64,000 nucleotides of DNA from Streptomyces sp. yr375 (GCF_900110755.1 NZ_FOFF01000028.1:1-64000), one strand, 5' to 3'. Positions 1 to 8,336 are shown, counted from the first letter of the stretch. Notes: generated by a model not told the origin, from the sequence alone. A program made the numbers and translations.

Positions 1-17
1 TGACGTTTTCTCAACGG
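1..17. repeat. left terminal inverted repeat of the IS
   Basis: TGACGTTTTCTCAACGG pairs with 1376-1392 at 16 of 17 positions. Confidence 0.85.
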
Positions 18-209
18 AATTCACGTAGCCACCGCTGTCCCGTGCCTTGCAGCAGGGACACATGATCCCTGCCCCTTCGGTCATGGGCAGGGCGGCATGA
101 GCTGGAACCAAGGCCTGACCAGGCCTGTCCGTCCCGGGGGCAATCTGGCAAGATCCATGGTCGCGGGCGCACGAGCACACAACCAGGCTGGCCGCGGGCG
201 GAGCAGAAG

Positions 210-449
210 ATGATCAGATGGCGGCCAACACGATGGTCGGCGCGGCACTGGGTTCTCCTGGCCGTCATCCTGGCGTGGAGCTCGGTCGTGGCGTCACTGG
301 GCAGTCATCCATGGTGGCAAGGCGCGGCAATCATTGTCTGGGTGTACTCCATGAACCGGCTGCCAGTGCCGGACCTCTCCTCCTGGGTCCGAAAGCGGCA
401 AGCGCCTCCGGCGCACTCCCATGGTGCCGAGGGGGAGGCATCGCGATGA
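210..449 (+). CDS. small hypothetical membrane-like protein inside the IS
   Basis: 79 codons from ATG with GGAG about 7 nt upstream. Residues 13-46 are hydrophobic and rich in Trp, Val, Ile and Ala, which could make one or two membrane segments; the tail is basic and polar. It lies between the left terminal repeat and the transposase, with the same orientation. I do not recognise a family. It may be a passenger gene, the end of a gene captured with the element, or a chance frame in this GC-rich DNA. No conserved motif supports expression, so confidence is low. Confidence 0.3.
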   Translation: MIRWRPTRWSARHWVLLAVILAWSSVVASLGSHPWWQGAAIIVWVYSMNRLPVPDLSSWVRKRQAPPAHSHGAEGEASR

Positions 450-535
450 ACGCGGCAGTTTGCTGCAGGACGCAAGCGGGGTCCGGCCTCAGATAGGCGC
501 GAAGCCCCTGGTAGGACAGGTCTCACCACAAGATC

Positions 536-1372
536 ATGTCCGCAACCACCAGAGGCTTCGCATTGGTCACCTATGCTGCCACGCTCGACGTCCCGCGCCA
601 CGTCGTGGATCACCTGTCACGTCTGTTGGCCGCGCACCGCCGCCGCATCGGCACGCCAAGGGGCTCTCGGGCGCTTGGCCCGTTCCGCCAGGCCGTGCTG
701 GTGCTGCGCTGGTTCCGCGAACGCGCCTGCGTGCACTGCCTGGCGCGCGACGCTGGCGTCTCCCAGGCCACCGGCTACCGGTACCTGCACGAAGGCATCG
801 ACGTTCTCGCGGACCAGGCCCCGGACCTGCACGAGGTCCTGGACTGCTGCCGGAGCAAGGCCATGACGCACGTGATCCTGGACGGCACGCTGATCGAATC
901 CGACCGTGTCGCCGGCCTCCGGGAGAACGGCAACGACCTGTGGTTCAGCCAGAAGCACAAGGCGTTCGGAGGCAACGTGCAGTTCCTCGCCGCCCCCGAC
1001 GGCACGCCATTTTGGGTCTCCGACGTCGAGCCCGGCTCCACCCCCGACATCACCGCCGCCCGCATCCACGCACTACCGGCGCTGTACAAGGCCGCAGTCG
1101 CCGGGCTGCCCACGTTGGCAGACAAGGGCTACATCGGCGCGGGCATCGGCATCCGCGTCCCGGTCCGCCGCCCCAAAGGCCAGTCTGAGCACGCCCTACA
1201 CGCAGACACGCGAGCCAGGAACAGCCTGATCAGAGGCATCCGCGCACTCGGTGAACGAGCCGCTGCCGAGCTCAAACAGCGCTGGCGCACCCTGCAGCGC
1301 ATCACCCTCAGCCCCGGCCGGATCGGCGACATCGCCCGCGCTGCCCTCGTGCTCAACGAACTCTGGAAATGA
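536..1372 (+). CDS. IS5-family DDE transposase
   Basis: 278 aa, full length for the IS5-type transposases that carry an N-terminal helix-turn-helix and a DDE_Tnp_4 catalytic core. The N-terminal part (residues about 40-95) contains a helix-turn-helix around DAGVSQATGYRYL. The catalytic Asp residues are in VILDGTLIES (about residue 120) and LADKGYIGAG (about 200), and the Glu lies in GERAAAELKQRW (about 245). It catalyses cut-and-paste transposition at the terminal repeats at 1-17 and 1376-1392. No frameshift is seen, so it is probably active. The start at 536 leaves a normal N-terminus but no strong Shine-Dalgarno sequence. Confidence 0.9.
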   Translation: MSATTRGFALVTYAATLDVPRHVVDHLSRLLAAHRRRIGTPRGSRALGPFRQAVLVLRWFRERACVHCLARDAGVSQATGYRYLHEGIDVLADQAPDLHEVLDCCRSKAMTHVILDGTLIESDRVAGLRENGNDLWFSQKHKAFGGNVQFLAAPDGTPFWVSDVEPGSTPDITAARIHALPALYKAAVAGLPTLADKGYIGAGIGIRVPVRRPKGQSEHALHADTRARNSLIRGIRALGERAAAELKQRWRTLQRITLSPGRIGDIARAALVLNELWK

Positions 1373-1375
1373 TCA

Positions 1376-1392
1376 CCGCTGAGAAAACGTCA
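1376..1392. repeat. right terminal inverted repeat of the IS
   Basis: CCGCTGAGAAAACGTCA is the inverse of 1-17 with a single mismatch. It starts just 3' of the transposase stop codon, as expected for a compact IS end. Confidence 0.85.
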
Positions 1393-1739
1393 GTGGTCCA
1401 TCGCCACCGGAGACCGTAACGCAGCGACAGCAGTTCTTGGTTCTTATACCGCAAAGTATAAGATCTTGCGTGCCAATAATACTGGCGTGCAAGCACGAAT
1501 TACGATTGAGAACGATATGACCATGTCATCCTTTTCTCGCATTGTGACGGGGTATGGAACGGGGGTCGACAGGGCTGTTCAGCGATATGATAATGACGGA
1601 ATTGTTGCATTTGGAAACGCGATGACTTCTCATCATATGACAATTGCTTTCCGTGTGATGATTCCATTCTGAGTGCATGGTCTCGAGGGCGGTTTCGCCT
1701 GAGGTCGGAAAGGTGGAGGGGATTTTGGATAGGGAGCAA
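1393..1739. other. low-G+C intergenic stretch beside the IS
   Basis: This segment is clearly poorer in G+C than the rest of the window. It contains an inverted repeat TCTTATAC/GTATAAGA at 1442-1463 (6-base loop). A 68-codon TTG-start frame at 1466-1672 has no recognisable motif and no good ribosome-binding site. I see no gene I can support. The composition suggests acquired DNA at an insertion hotspot. Confidence 0.5.
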
Positions 1740-2166
1740 ATGGAGGGGGGCGTCAGCCCCCCTGCTGTTCCGCGCGGCATGGCGATATGCGTGCTCGTGC
1801 TTTCCTTTCTGGTCTCTGGGTGCTATGTGTCCACGGATTATGGTGCGTATCCGGCGGGGAAATTTGTCGACACGTCATCCCTTGTGCGGAGCTGGAAAGA
1901 TGGGAAGGCTTCTCTCGATCTAGAAAAGGGGGGGGCGCTTCTCCGTGAAAGGTTTGATGCTCGCATACTTTGAGTGTGCTTACAGTGGTGTCCGAGAGAA
2001 GTCGGGTAGTGGAACGTGGGGCTCTGGGGAAGGGCGTCAAGCCACTGAAATATTGCTGAGTTTCGGAGACGGGTGCTCTGCTACACTATGGGCGGGTGAA
2101 TCCGATGGGCGGGTTGTTCTTTGGGTCGCGGATGTGAACGGCAGTGGCGCCCTGACGCTCGAATAG
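1740..2166 (+). pseudogene. small lipoprotein gene, frameshifted at a G8 run
   Basis: The first frame gives a lipoprotein signal: basic start, hydrophobic stretch MAICVLVLSFLVSGC with lipobox VSGC, then a short mature part ending out of frame at 1973. The second frame, open to 2166, continues FSVKGLMLAYFECAYSG and then a Gly-Ser-Gly-Thr-Trp motif and DGCSATLWA, which belong together in small streptomycete lipoproteins as I recall them. The frames join at eight G residues (1928-1935); removing one G restores a single reading frame of about 142 codons. The first-frame start could also be TTG at 1725 or ATG at 1779. Low G+C suggests transfer. A sequencing error in the homopolymer would give the same picture. 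Confidence 0.65.
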
Positions 2167-2350
2167 TCGATTTTGTCGGGATTATCCTCGATCTTGACAT
2201 GGCGGTCTGTCAGCGGAGTCGGTGGGCCTTTTTGCTTTCGGCGAATGATGCCGGGCAGGCCGATAGCCCGAGTGTCGCGTCGGGTGGCTGCGGGGTTCCA
2301 CTGCTCCGGGTGGGGTAACGCTGCTCGCGGGGGCAGGGGAAAGCTGCTGG
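2167..2350. other. short gene-free spacer
   Basis: I see no gene here. It separates the lipoprotein remnant from the 3' end of the IS1380-type transposase and presumably contains that element's lost end; I could not identify a terminal repeat. Confidence 0.4.
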
Positions 2351-3727
2351 TCAGCCGGGGCTCTGTAGGAATGCGAGCCGTGCGAGGGCTTCTGTGATCT
2401 CGCCGGTCCAGGGCCAGTGGGCCGCGAGGCGGAGGAAGGCGGCGCGGCCGGTGGTGACGAGTTGGACGGCCGCGGAGAACAGGCGGAACCGGAGACGGCG
2501 GGGTTCCCAGCGACGGGTCTTGCCGGTCAGGGCGAGCATGGGCATCCAGGCCAGCAGGTCGAGAGCGAGCTGGACGGCCTCCAGTCACACCCTATTCTGC
2601 GCGGTGTCGTGCAGGGGAAGGTTCCGCAAGCCCGTCGCGCGGGCAGCCCGGATGCGGTCTTCGGCCCGGGCTCGCAGCCGGTGGCGGAGTTCGAGTTCGG
2701 CGATGAGAGGGCCGGCGGTGTTGGTGGCGAAGCAGGTGATCCGCGTGCCATCCGCATCCGCGATCCTCAACTGGCGCCGGGATGCGGCCGTTCCTTACGG
2801 ACGATCAGCCGCATGCCCTTCGGCCAGCCCTCAAGGATGCCGCCGGTGAGTTCGGCGACCCAGGCCCCGTCGCGGACCTCGCCGCAGGTCTCGAAGGTCG
2901 GCGTCCGGACAGATGCCGGGATCTTCAGCACATGCTGGTGGATGGTCTCGGTGATCACCATGCCGACCGAGTAGGACAGCCAGCGGCCGCGCTGGCCGAG
3001 CCAGGCGACGAACGCGTGGGTGCCGCCGCCGAAGTCGCAGCGGATCAAGGTCCGCGGGCCGCGCCGGAACTTCTTGGGCAGCTGTGCGAGGGCGAGTTGT
3101 GCCGTGGTGATGTGGTCGGTGGCGGTGTTCGAGCCCGCGTTGCCCAGCCTGAGCAGAGCGGCGACGGGTTCGCCGGTGCCGCCCGGCCCGTGGTCGGCGA
3201 AGCCCATCAGGGGGTAGTGGCCGTAGGTCTTCTTCTTCCAGGTCGGGGCGGCGTCCTGCTTGTCCGAGTGGGCGATGACCAGCACTCCGTTCAGGTCCAC
3301 GGTCCCTTGGCCGCTGGCGTCCTGAGCCCGGTCGGCGGACCACTCCATGGCCCGGCTGCGGATTTCGGACAGGGCAGTGCGGATGGCGGTCAGCGCCTCC
3401 TCACCCGCGATGGCGAGGGTACCGATCAAGCGGGAGACCGTCGGGTCGGGGGCGACCGGACCGAACACGGCTGCTGGCCCGCAGCGTCGCGATGTCGGGG
3501 AGGCAGTCCCCGTCGAGTGCGACCGCCAGCGCGGGGTCCAGGAGGATCTTGCCCGGGTCGTGGACGGCCCGCGGCTTTCGCCACGGAGCGAGTGCTGCGG
3601 ATAACGCCCGGTCGAGACCGGTCTTGCGGACCGTTTCGATCAGCAGGACGGACCCGGCCTGGGAGACGACCTGACGTCCGTCACTCTGGATATGGACACG
3701 GGGATAGGAACCTATAGGCTGCTTCAT
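2351..3727 (-). pseudogene. IS1380-family transposase, broken by two frameshifts and a nonsense codon
   Basis: Read on the minus strand, the N-terminus begins MKQPIGSYPRVHIQSDGRQV (ATG at 3727) and runs in one frame to about 3480. The middle (about 3468-2767) is in a second frame and includes WKKKTYGHYPLMGFADHGPG, typical of IS1380 transposases. The C-terminal part returns to the first frame. One C appears missing near 2776, where the protein reads HPGAS then stop instead of continuing into LRIADADG. In the last part a TGA at 2585-2587 interrupts NRV/LEAVQLALDLLAW where Trp is expected. Three separate lesions mean an old, inactive copy. It adds to the IS-rich character of this end. Confidence 0.85.
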
Positions 3728-3730
3728 TTG

Positions 3731-3801
3731 GAAAGTGCCTCTGGTTTCAGCGGGAACAAGGACCTCGACAATCCTCATTCTTGCTGGTCAGGGGCACTTT
3801 C
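3731..3801. repeat. inverted repeat at the 5' edge of the IS1380 remnant
   Basis: GAAAGTGCC at 3731-3739 and GGCACTTTC at 3793-3801 are exact inverse copies (12 of 14 over a slightly longer span). They flank the region just upstream of the transposase ATG and may be the element end or an internal dyad. No matching copy was found at the other end. Confidence 0.4.
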
Positions 3802-3912
3802 TATTGAGCTGATCACCTGCCGGACAGCCCGCTTCATGAAAGCGCGAGGTTGGTGCGTCGAGATTGCCGAAAACCCCCGAGGTCGCCGTAGCCGTCCGTG
3901 ATTCCAAGAACC

Positions 3913-3946
3913 CGGCGGGACCGGGGCTCATGCTCCGGCCCCGCCG
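3913..3946 (-). terminator. hairpin downstream of the thiolase gene
   Basis: CGGCGGGACCGGGG (3913-3926) pairs with CTCCGGCCCCGCCG (3933-3946), 12 of 14 pairs with a 6-base loop. It lies 47 bp past the thiolase stop and is a likely factor-independent terminator of the streptomycete type without a long U tract. Confidence 0.6.
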
Positions 3947-3992
3947 CGTTCATCGCCTTTGCCTTCGTCTCCTGGACTGGGGCGACAGGCGA

Positions 3993-5162
3993 CTACAACC
4001 GCTGAATGATCGTCCCCGTAGCCAGTGCGCCGCCCGCGCACATCGTGATCAGGGCGAACTCCTTGTCCGTGCGCTCCAGTTCGTGCAGGGCCGTCGTGAT
4101 GAGGCGGGCGCCCGTCGCGCCGACCGGGTGGCCCAGGGCGATGGCGCCGCCGTTGGGGTTGACCTTGGCGAGGTCCTGGTCGAAGACCTTTGCCCAGCTC
4201 AACACCACTGAGGCGAAGGCCTCGTTGATCTCGACCACGTCTATGTCCTTCAGGGTCATGCCCGCCTTGCCGAGGACGGCGCGCGTCGCGTCTATCGGGC
4301 CGTCCAGGTGGTAGTGCGGGTTCGCGCCCACCAGCGCCTGGGCGACGATCCGCGCCCTCGGTTTCAGTTTCAGGGCGCGTGCCATCCGCTTTGACGACCA
4401 CATGATCGCCGCCGCGCCGTCCGATATCTGCGACGAGTTGCCCGCCGTGTGGATCGCCTTCGGCATCACCGGCTTCAGGCCCGCCAGGGCCTCCGGTGAG
4501 GTGTCCCGCAGGCCCTCGTCGCGGTCCACCAGGCGCCACATGCCCTGGCCCGCCGCCTGTTCCTCCTCAGTGGTGGGGACCTGGACGGCGAAGGTCTCGC
4601 GTTTGAAGCGTTCTTCCGACCAGGCCGTCGCCGCGCGGCTCTGCGACAGCAGGCCCAGGGCGTCGGCTTCCTCCCTCGTCAACTCCCTGTTGCGCGCGAT
4701 GCGTTCCGCCGCCTCGAACTGGTTCGGGAGGTCTACGTTCCACTCCTCCGGGAACGGTTTCCCGGGGCCGTGTTTCGAGCCCGAGCCGAGAGGGACCCTC
4801 GACATGGCTTCCACGCCGCAACTGATACCGACGTCGATGACGCCCGCCGCGATCATGTTCGCCGCCATATGACTGGCCTGTTGCGACGAACCGCACTGGC
4901 AGTCGACCGTCGTCGCCGCGGTCTCGTAGGGGAGGCCCATCGTCAGCCAGGCCGTCCTCGCGGGGTTCATGGACTGTTCGCCGGCGTGGGTCACCGTGCC
5001 GCCGACGATTTGCTCCACCGCGTCGGCCGGGATGCCGGTGCGGCCGAGGAGTTCGCGGTACGTCTCGCCCAGGAGGTAGGCGGGGTGCAGGTTGGCCAGC
5101 GCGCCGCCGCGCTTGCCGATGGGGGTGCGGACTGCTTCCACGATCACGGGTTCGGCGGCCAT
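3993..5162 (-). CDS. acetyl-CoA C-acyltransferase (steroid-type thiolase)
   Basis: 389 aa, normal thiolase length. The nucleophilic Cys is in QCGSSQQA (about residue 90), followed by NEAFA, the catalytic His in GHPVGATG, and the second Cys in MCAGGA near the C-terminus. Thiolases of this group release acetyl- or propionyl-CoA in the last step of beta-oxidation. The QCGSSQQA form resembles the steroid 3-ketoacyl-CoA thiolase FadA5 of mycobacteria as I recall it. The divergent neighbour is a CYP125-like P450 and a KstR-type operator sits 22 bp before its start, so a role in sterol side-chain degradation is likely. ATG at 5162 gives the canonical N-terminus EPVIVEAVRTPIGKRGG. Confidence 0.9.
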   Translation of the reverse strand: MAAEPVIVEAVRTPIGKRGGALANLHPAYLLGETYRELLGRTGIPADAVEQIVGGTVTHAGEQSMNPARTAWLTMGLPYETAATTVDCQCGSSQQASHMAANMIAAGVIDVGISCGVEAMSRVPLGSGSKHGPGKPFPEEWNVDLPNQFEAAERIARNRELTREEADALGLLSQSRAATAWSEERFKRETFAVQVPTTEEEQAAGQGMWRLVDRDEGLRDTSPEALAGLKPVMPKAIHTAGNSSQISDGAAAIMWSSKRMARALKLKPRARIVAQALVGANPHYHLDGPIDATRAVLGKAGMTLKDIDVVEINEAFASVVLSWAKVFDQDLAKVNPNGGAIALGHPVGATGARLITTALHELERTDKEFALITMCAGGALATGTIIQRL

Positions 5163-5183
5163 GGGTGCGGATCCCTTCGGAAC

Positions 5184-5197
5184 TAGTACGTGTTCTA
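5184..5197 (-). promoter_or_regulatory. KstR-type operator in the thiolase/P450 divergent promoter
   Basis: On the minus strand this reads TAGAACACGTACTA, matching the published KstR motif TnnAACnnGTTnnA at 7 of 8 fixed bases. It is the core of a 20-bp imperfect palindrome AACTAGTACGTGTTCTAGTT (5181-5200). It lies 22 bp upstream of the thiolase ATG. A KstR homologue is encoded at 16007-16633. Confidence 0.65.
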
Positions 5198-5290
5198 GTT
5201 CTCTGCTGTGTGCAGTCTGCTGACGTGATGTGCGTCACCGCAAGGGTCTTGCAGCCTCAAGGGTCCTGAACTACCTTCACGGCACCTGTT

Positions 5291-5307
5291 TCTGATGACT
5301 CGTCAGA
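5291..5307. promoter_or_regulatory. 17-bp palindrome upstream of the P450 gene, with phased half-sites
   Basis: TCTGATGACTCGTCAGA pairs at 7 of 8 positions around its centre. Half-sites of the form G(T/C)CAGA follow at 5302, 5314, 5326 and 5351, spaced 12, 12 and 25 bp. The same 17-bp pattern occurs before three other steroid-type transcription units in this window (13970, 21055, 32247). Confidence 0.55.
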
Positions 5308-5371
5308 TGCCTTGCCAGACACCTCGCCAGATACCCGTATAGCTCGCATCGTCAGATGGCTGGAGCCGCCG

Positions 5372-6616
5372 ATGCCCTGTCCAGCGCTTCCCGACGGGTT
5401 CGACTTCACCGACCCCGACCTGCTGCAACACCATGTGCCTCTCCCGGAGTTCGCCGAGTTGCGGCGGGCCGAACCGGTCCGCTGGATCCCGCAGCCGGGC
5501 AATGTCGCCGGGTTCCAGGACGAGGGCTATTGGGCGGTGACCCGGCACGCCGACGTGCGGTACGTCTCCACCCACCCCGAGATCTTCTCCTCCTACCTCA
5601 ACACCGCGATCATCCGGTTCAACGAGCACATCGAACGGGATTCGATCGACGCCCAGCGGCTGATCATGCTCAACATGGATCCGCCCGAGCACACGCGCGT
5701 GCGCCAGATCGTGCAGCGCGGGTTCACGCCCCGGGCCATCCGGGCGTTGGAGGGGCGGCTGCGGGCGCGCGCCGTCGACATCGTGGAGCGGGCCCGTGCG
5801 AGCGGCGGGCCCGACGGGTCCTTCGACTTCGTCACCGCCGTCGCCTCCGAACTGCCCCTCCAGGCCATCGCCGAGCTGATCGGCATCCCCCAGGAGGATC
5901 GCGCCAAGATCTTCGACTGGTCCAACAGGATGATCGCGTACGACGATCCCGAGTTCGCCGTCACCGCCGAGGTCGGCCGGCAGTCCGCCGCCGAGATCCT
6001 GGCGTACGCCATGAACGTCGCCGCCGAACGCAAGCGGTGTCCCGCCCACGACATCGTCAGCACGCTGGTGGCCGCCGAGAACGAGGGCAACCTCGGTTCC
6101 GACGAGTTCGGGTTCTTCGTGCTCATGCTCGCCGTCGCCGGGAACGAGACGACCCGCAACGCCACGACCCACGGCATGCACGCCTTCCTCACCCACCCCG
6201 AACAGTGGGAGCTGTACAAGGCGCGGCGGCCCGACACCGCCGCCGAGGAGATCGTGCGGTGGGTGACCCCCGTCGTCGCCTTCCAGCGGACCGCCACCCA
6301 GGACACCGAGCTCGGCGGGAAGCTGATCAGGAAGGGGGACCGGGTCGGGATCTTCTACGCCTCCGCCAACCGCGATCCCGAGGTGTTCGACCGTCCCGAC
6401 TCCTTCGACGTCACCCGCGATCCGAATCCGCACCTCGGGTTCGGCGGGGGCGGCCCGCACTTCTGCCTCGGCAAGTCGCTCGCCGTCCTCGAGATCAACC
6501 TCATCTTCAACGCCATCGCCGACGCCATGCCGGGCCTGCGGCTCGTGGGCGATCCCCGGCGCCTGCGATCCGCCTGGATCAACGGGGTGAAGGAGTTGCA
6601 GGTCAGCACGGGGTGA
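5372..6616 (+). CDS. cytochrome P450, CYP125-like steroid C26/27-monooxygenase
   Basis: 414 aa from ATG 5372, chosen because GGAG lies 6-7 nt upstream and the protein then begins PCPALPDGFDFTDPD like CYP125. An upstream TTG at 5312 is less likely. Visible features are the oxygen-binding helix AGNETTRN, the ExxR region (EEIVRW), and the heme-ligand motif FGGGGPHFCLGK with Cys near residue 365. FVTAVASELPLQAIAELIGIPQEDR and VVAFQRTA also follow CYP125. CYP125 oxidises the terminal methyl of the sterol side chain to alcohol, aldehyde and acid before beta-oxidation. Electrons probably come from the 3Fe-4S ferredoxin at 15515. Divergent from the thiolase and likely co-regulated with it. Confidence 0.88.
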   Translation: MPCPALPDGFDFTDPDLLQHHVPLPEFAELRRAEPVRWIPQPGNVAGFQDEGYWAVTRHADVRYVSTHPEIFSSYLNTAIIRFNEHIERDSIDAQRLIMLNMDPPEHTRVRQIVQRGFTPRAIRALEGRLRARAVDIVERARASGGPDGSFDFVTAVASELPLQAIAELIGIPQEDRAKIFDWSNRMIAYDDPEFAVTAEVGRQSAAEILAYAMNVAAERKRCPAHDIVSTLVAAENEGNLGSDEFGFFVLMLAVAGNETTRNATTHGMHAFLTHPEQWELYKARRPDTAAEEIVRWVTPVVAFQRTATQDTELGGKLIRKGDRVGIFYASANRDPEVFDRPDSFDVTRDPNPHLGFGGGGPHFCLGKSLAVLEINLIFNAIADAMPGLRLVGDPRRLRSAWINGVKELQVSTG

Positions 6617-6697
6617 TCGGGGGCGACCGGCGGCTCCTCGCTGGTCGCGCCCCCTCCGCTCCGCCGCGTCTGCCCCCTCCGCTCCGCCGCATTTGCC

Positions 6698-7420
6698 TCA
6701 CTCGCGCCCCGACACCGTCACCGCCAGCACCCCCGACATCACGGCCGCCAGCAGCAGGGGGGCCGCGATGTCCTGGTGGAGGACCAGCGCCGCGCCCAGG
6801 ACCGCGCCCGCGAACATCGCGACGACGGCCGCCGTACGGCGCGGTGAGCCGTGGCCGGAGCCGCCGCCCGCGCGGGAGTCGGAGGCCAGGCCGGTCAGGG
6901 GCATGGTGACGACGGTGGTCGTGGTGAGGTCGGGCACGGCCAGTTTGCGGACGGTCGCGTTGCGCAGGCCCATCGCGAACGCGGTGAGGGCGATGACCGC
7001 GTAGATCCGGTGCCTGTCGTGCTCGGCGGTGGCGAAGGCGACGGCGGACGCCCCGGCGAGCAGGACCGCCTCGGCCGCCAGTGTCACCCGCGTCCACCTG
7101 CGACGGGAGCCGCCGCCGGGCCGCCGTACCAGTCGGCCGCCGCTCGCCGCGCCGGCCAGGAAGAAGGCCAGCGAGGTCGCCGTGTGCGGGATCGAGAAGC
7201 CGGGGGCGCCGGCGGCCGCGAAGCCCAGTACCACCACGTTTCCGGTCATGTTCGCGGTGAAGACGTGGCCGAGCCCGAGGTAGCTGACCGCGTCGATCAG
7301 GCCGCTCACCACGGTCAGGACGAGGAGGCTGGGGACCAGACGCACTCCGCGTGCCTCCGAATCCCGAGGCCGGCGTTCGTGCGGGGGCTCGGGCGGGGGT
7401 GGGGGCTCGGTGCCGGTCAT
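6698..7420 (-). CDS. DUF1275 (YoaK-type) integral membrane protein
   Basis: 240 aa with an N-terminal Pro/Glu-rich cytoplasmic tail of about 25 residues, then about six hydrophobic segments. The family signature SGLIDAVSYLGLGHVFTANM and the following TGNVV, plus MGLRNATVRKL and TTTVVTMPLTGLA, identify a YoaK/DUF1275 protein. The biochemical function of the family is not established. ATG at 7420. It stands between the P450 gene (convergent) and a terminator hairpin, so it is probably transcribed alone. Confidence 0.85.
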   Translation of the reverse strand: MTGTEPPPPPEPPHERRPRDSEARGVRLVPSLLVLTVVSGLIDAVSYLGLGHVFTANMTGNVVVLGFAAAGAPGFSIPHTATSLAFFLAGAASGGRLVRRPGGGSRRRWTRVTLAAEAVLLAGASAVAFATAEHDRHRIYAVIALTAFAMGLRNATVRKLAVPDLTTTTVVTMPLTGLASDSRAGGGSGHGSPRRTAAVVAMFAGAVLGAALVLHQDIAAPLLLAAVMSGVLAVTVSGRE

Positions 7421-7459
7421 CCGACCAGTGCAGCACGGCCCGGCCGGGAAACGCGGAAA

Positions 7460-7505
7460 CGCCGAAGGCGGCGGCCCCGGGGATCGGGGGCCGCCGCCTT
7501 CGGCG
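7460..7505. terminator. strong 19-bp hairpin terminator
   Basis: Perfect stem 7460-7478 with 7487-7505 and an 8-base loop. It lies between the secreted SLT gene (minus) and the DUF1275 gene (minus), so it should end transcription of the SLT gene. Confidence 0.8.
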
Positions 7506-7540
7506 CGTATCAGGCGCGTGTCATGCGCGGGTGGCTCGGC

Positions 7541-7591
7541 TCAGTACCGGCCAGTCGTCAGTACCGGCCAGTCATCAGTACCAGCCGTTGA
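7541..7591. repeat. three 17-bp tandem repeats across a stop codon
   Basis: Units TCAGTACCGGCCAGTCG, TCAGTACCGGCCAGTCA and a diverged third copy TCAGTACCAGCCGTTGA (7575-7591). The third copy encodes the C-terminal NGWY and stop codon of the SLT protein; the other two lie just 3' of the stop. Looks like a recent local duplication. Confidence 0.8.
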
Positions 7592-7997
7592 GCTGCCAGA
7601 AGTTCCAGGCGGCGACCGGGCTGCCGTAGCGGGAGTTCATGTAGTCGAGACCCCACTTGATCTGGGTCTTGGCGTTGGTCTTCCAGTCGGAGCCGGCCGA
7701 GGCCATCTTCGAGCCGGGCAGGGCCTGGACGAGGCCGTAGGCGCCGGAGGAGGAGTTGGTGGCGTCGACGTCCCAGCCGCTCTCGTGCTTGACGATGTTG
7801 GAGAAGGCCTTGTACTGAGCCGCGTCCGGGATCATCTTGTGCGCGATCGCCTGGGCCTGGGTGGCCGAGGCCACGGACGTCGTCGCGGCCTGGGCGGGAG
7901 CCGAGGTCAGGGCCAGGCCGGCGGTTGCGGCGGCGAGGGCGACGGCGGTGACGGCCTTCTTCGGGCTGGCGATGCGGCGGATGACGGAGACGGACAC
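7575..7997 (-). CDS. secreted transglycosylase SLT-domain protein
   Basis: About 140 aa from GTG 7997 (AAGG just upstream). An export signal precedes an Ala-rich cleavage region ending SAPAQA. The mature part has the SLT/lysozyme-like pattern: catalytic Glu in IVKHESGWD, then SSSGAYGLVQALPGSKM and WGLDYMNSRYGSPVAAWNFW. It resembles the short secreted SLT proteins of streptomycetes, which cleave or bind peptidoglycan outside the cell. The divergent upstream side carries strong dyads (8042-8079). The stop codon lies in a 17-bp tandem repeat. Confidence 0.88.
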   Translation of the reverse strand: MSVSVIRRIASPKKAVTAVALAAATAGLALTSAPAQAATTSVASATQAQAIAHKMIPDAAQYKAFSNIVKHESGWDVDATNSSSGAYGLVQALPGSKMASAGSDWKTNAKTQIKWGLDYMNSRYGSPVAAWNFWQLNGWY

Positions 7998-8336
7998 GGA
8001 GAACCTTTTTCTTCGGGGACAGTGGCGGTCGCCTGCATGCGGCACACCACGTGGTGCGTGGCCACACCGCGTGGTGTGCGGTGGTGTTCTGCATGCGTCG
8101 GCGCCGAGGCCTGTGGGGCTCGTCGGCGCCGTGCGACGTCATCCAGACAAGCAGGATCGAGAGCTGTCCGCAAAGACCCCTTTTGCTAGTTGTGGTCGTA
8201 TTCGGGGGAGTCGGGCGTCCGTGTGACCTGGGTCTCTATGTGCAGGTCAGGGGGTGTGGTGGCGCGGACATGGCGTCCGAAATGACCGACTAGTTCGGCT
8301 AGTAGGTGATGTGGGTCATGTGGGGTGGTTCACCGG
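7998..8336. other. gene-free promoter region upstream of the SLT gene
   Basis: 339 bp without a supportable gene. It holds the dyads at 8042-8079 and, at its left edge of the next operon, a small hairpin TCACCG/CGGTGA (8330-8346) overlapping the stop codon of the ECF S component. I looked for a c-di-AMP (ydaO) riboswitch, which precedes some actinobacterial wall-hydrolase genes, and did not see its conserved core. Confidence 0.5.
8042..8079. promoter_or_regulatory. nested palindromes upstream of the SLT gene
   Basis: GCACACCACG (8042-8051) and CGTGGTGTGC (8070-8079) are exact inverse copies. Inside them CACCACGTGGTG (8045-8056) is a perfect 12-bp palindrome. The block is about 45 bp upstream of the GTG start and looks like a repressor or activator site or a stable 5'-UTR hairpin. 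Confidence 0.55.

Larger units (their letters stand above)
1..1392 (+). mobile_element. IS5-type insertion sequence, apparently complete
   Basis: The element is bounded by 17-bp terminal inverted repeats with one mismatch: TGACGTTTTCTCAACGG at 1-17 and the complement of TGACGTTTTCTCAGCGG at 1376-1392. It carries one intact DDE transposase near the right end. The 535 bp before the transposase is longer than usual for this family and holds a small ORF (210-449) that may be a passenger. The left tip coincides with the first base of the window, so the target-site duplication cannot be checked. Right flank begins GTGGTCC. Confidence 0.85.

Noticed and set aside
1466..1672. 68-codon TTG-start frame in low-G+C DNA
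   Set aside because: No ribosome-binding site, no motif, and composition suggests remnant DNA.
5303..6460. 385-codon minus-strand frame opposite the P450 gene
   Set aside because: Low-complexity Gly/Asp/Val sequence antisense to an unmistakable P450.
7998..8336. c-di-AMP (ydaO) riboswitch before the SLT gene
   Set aside because: The conserved core sequences were not seen; the structure present is a set of protein-type palindromes.
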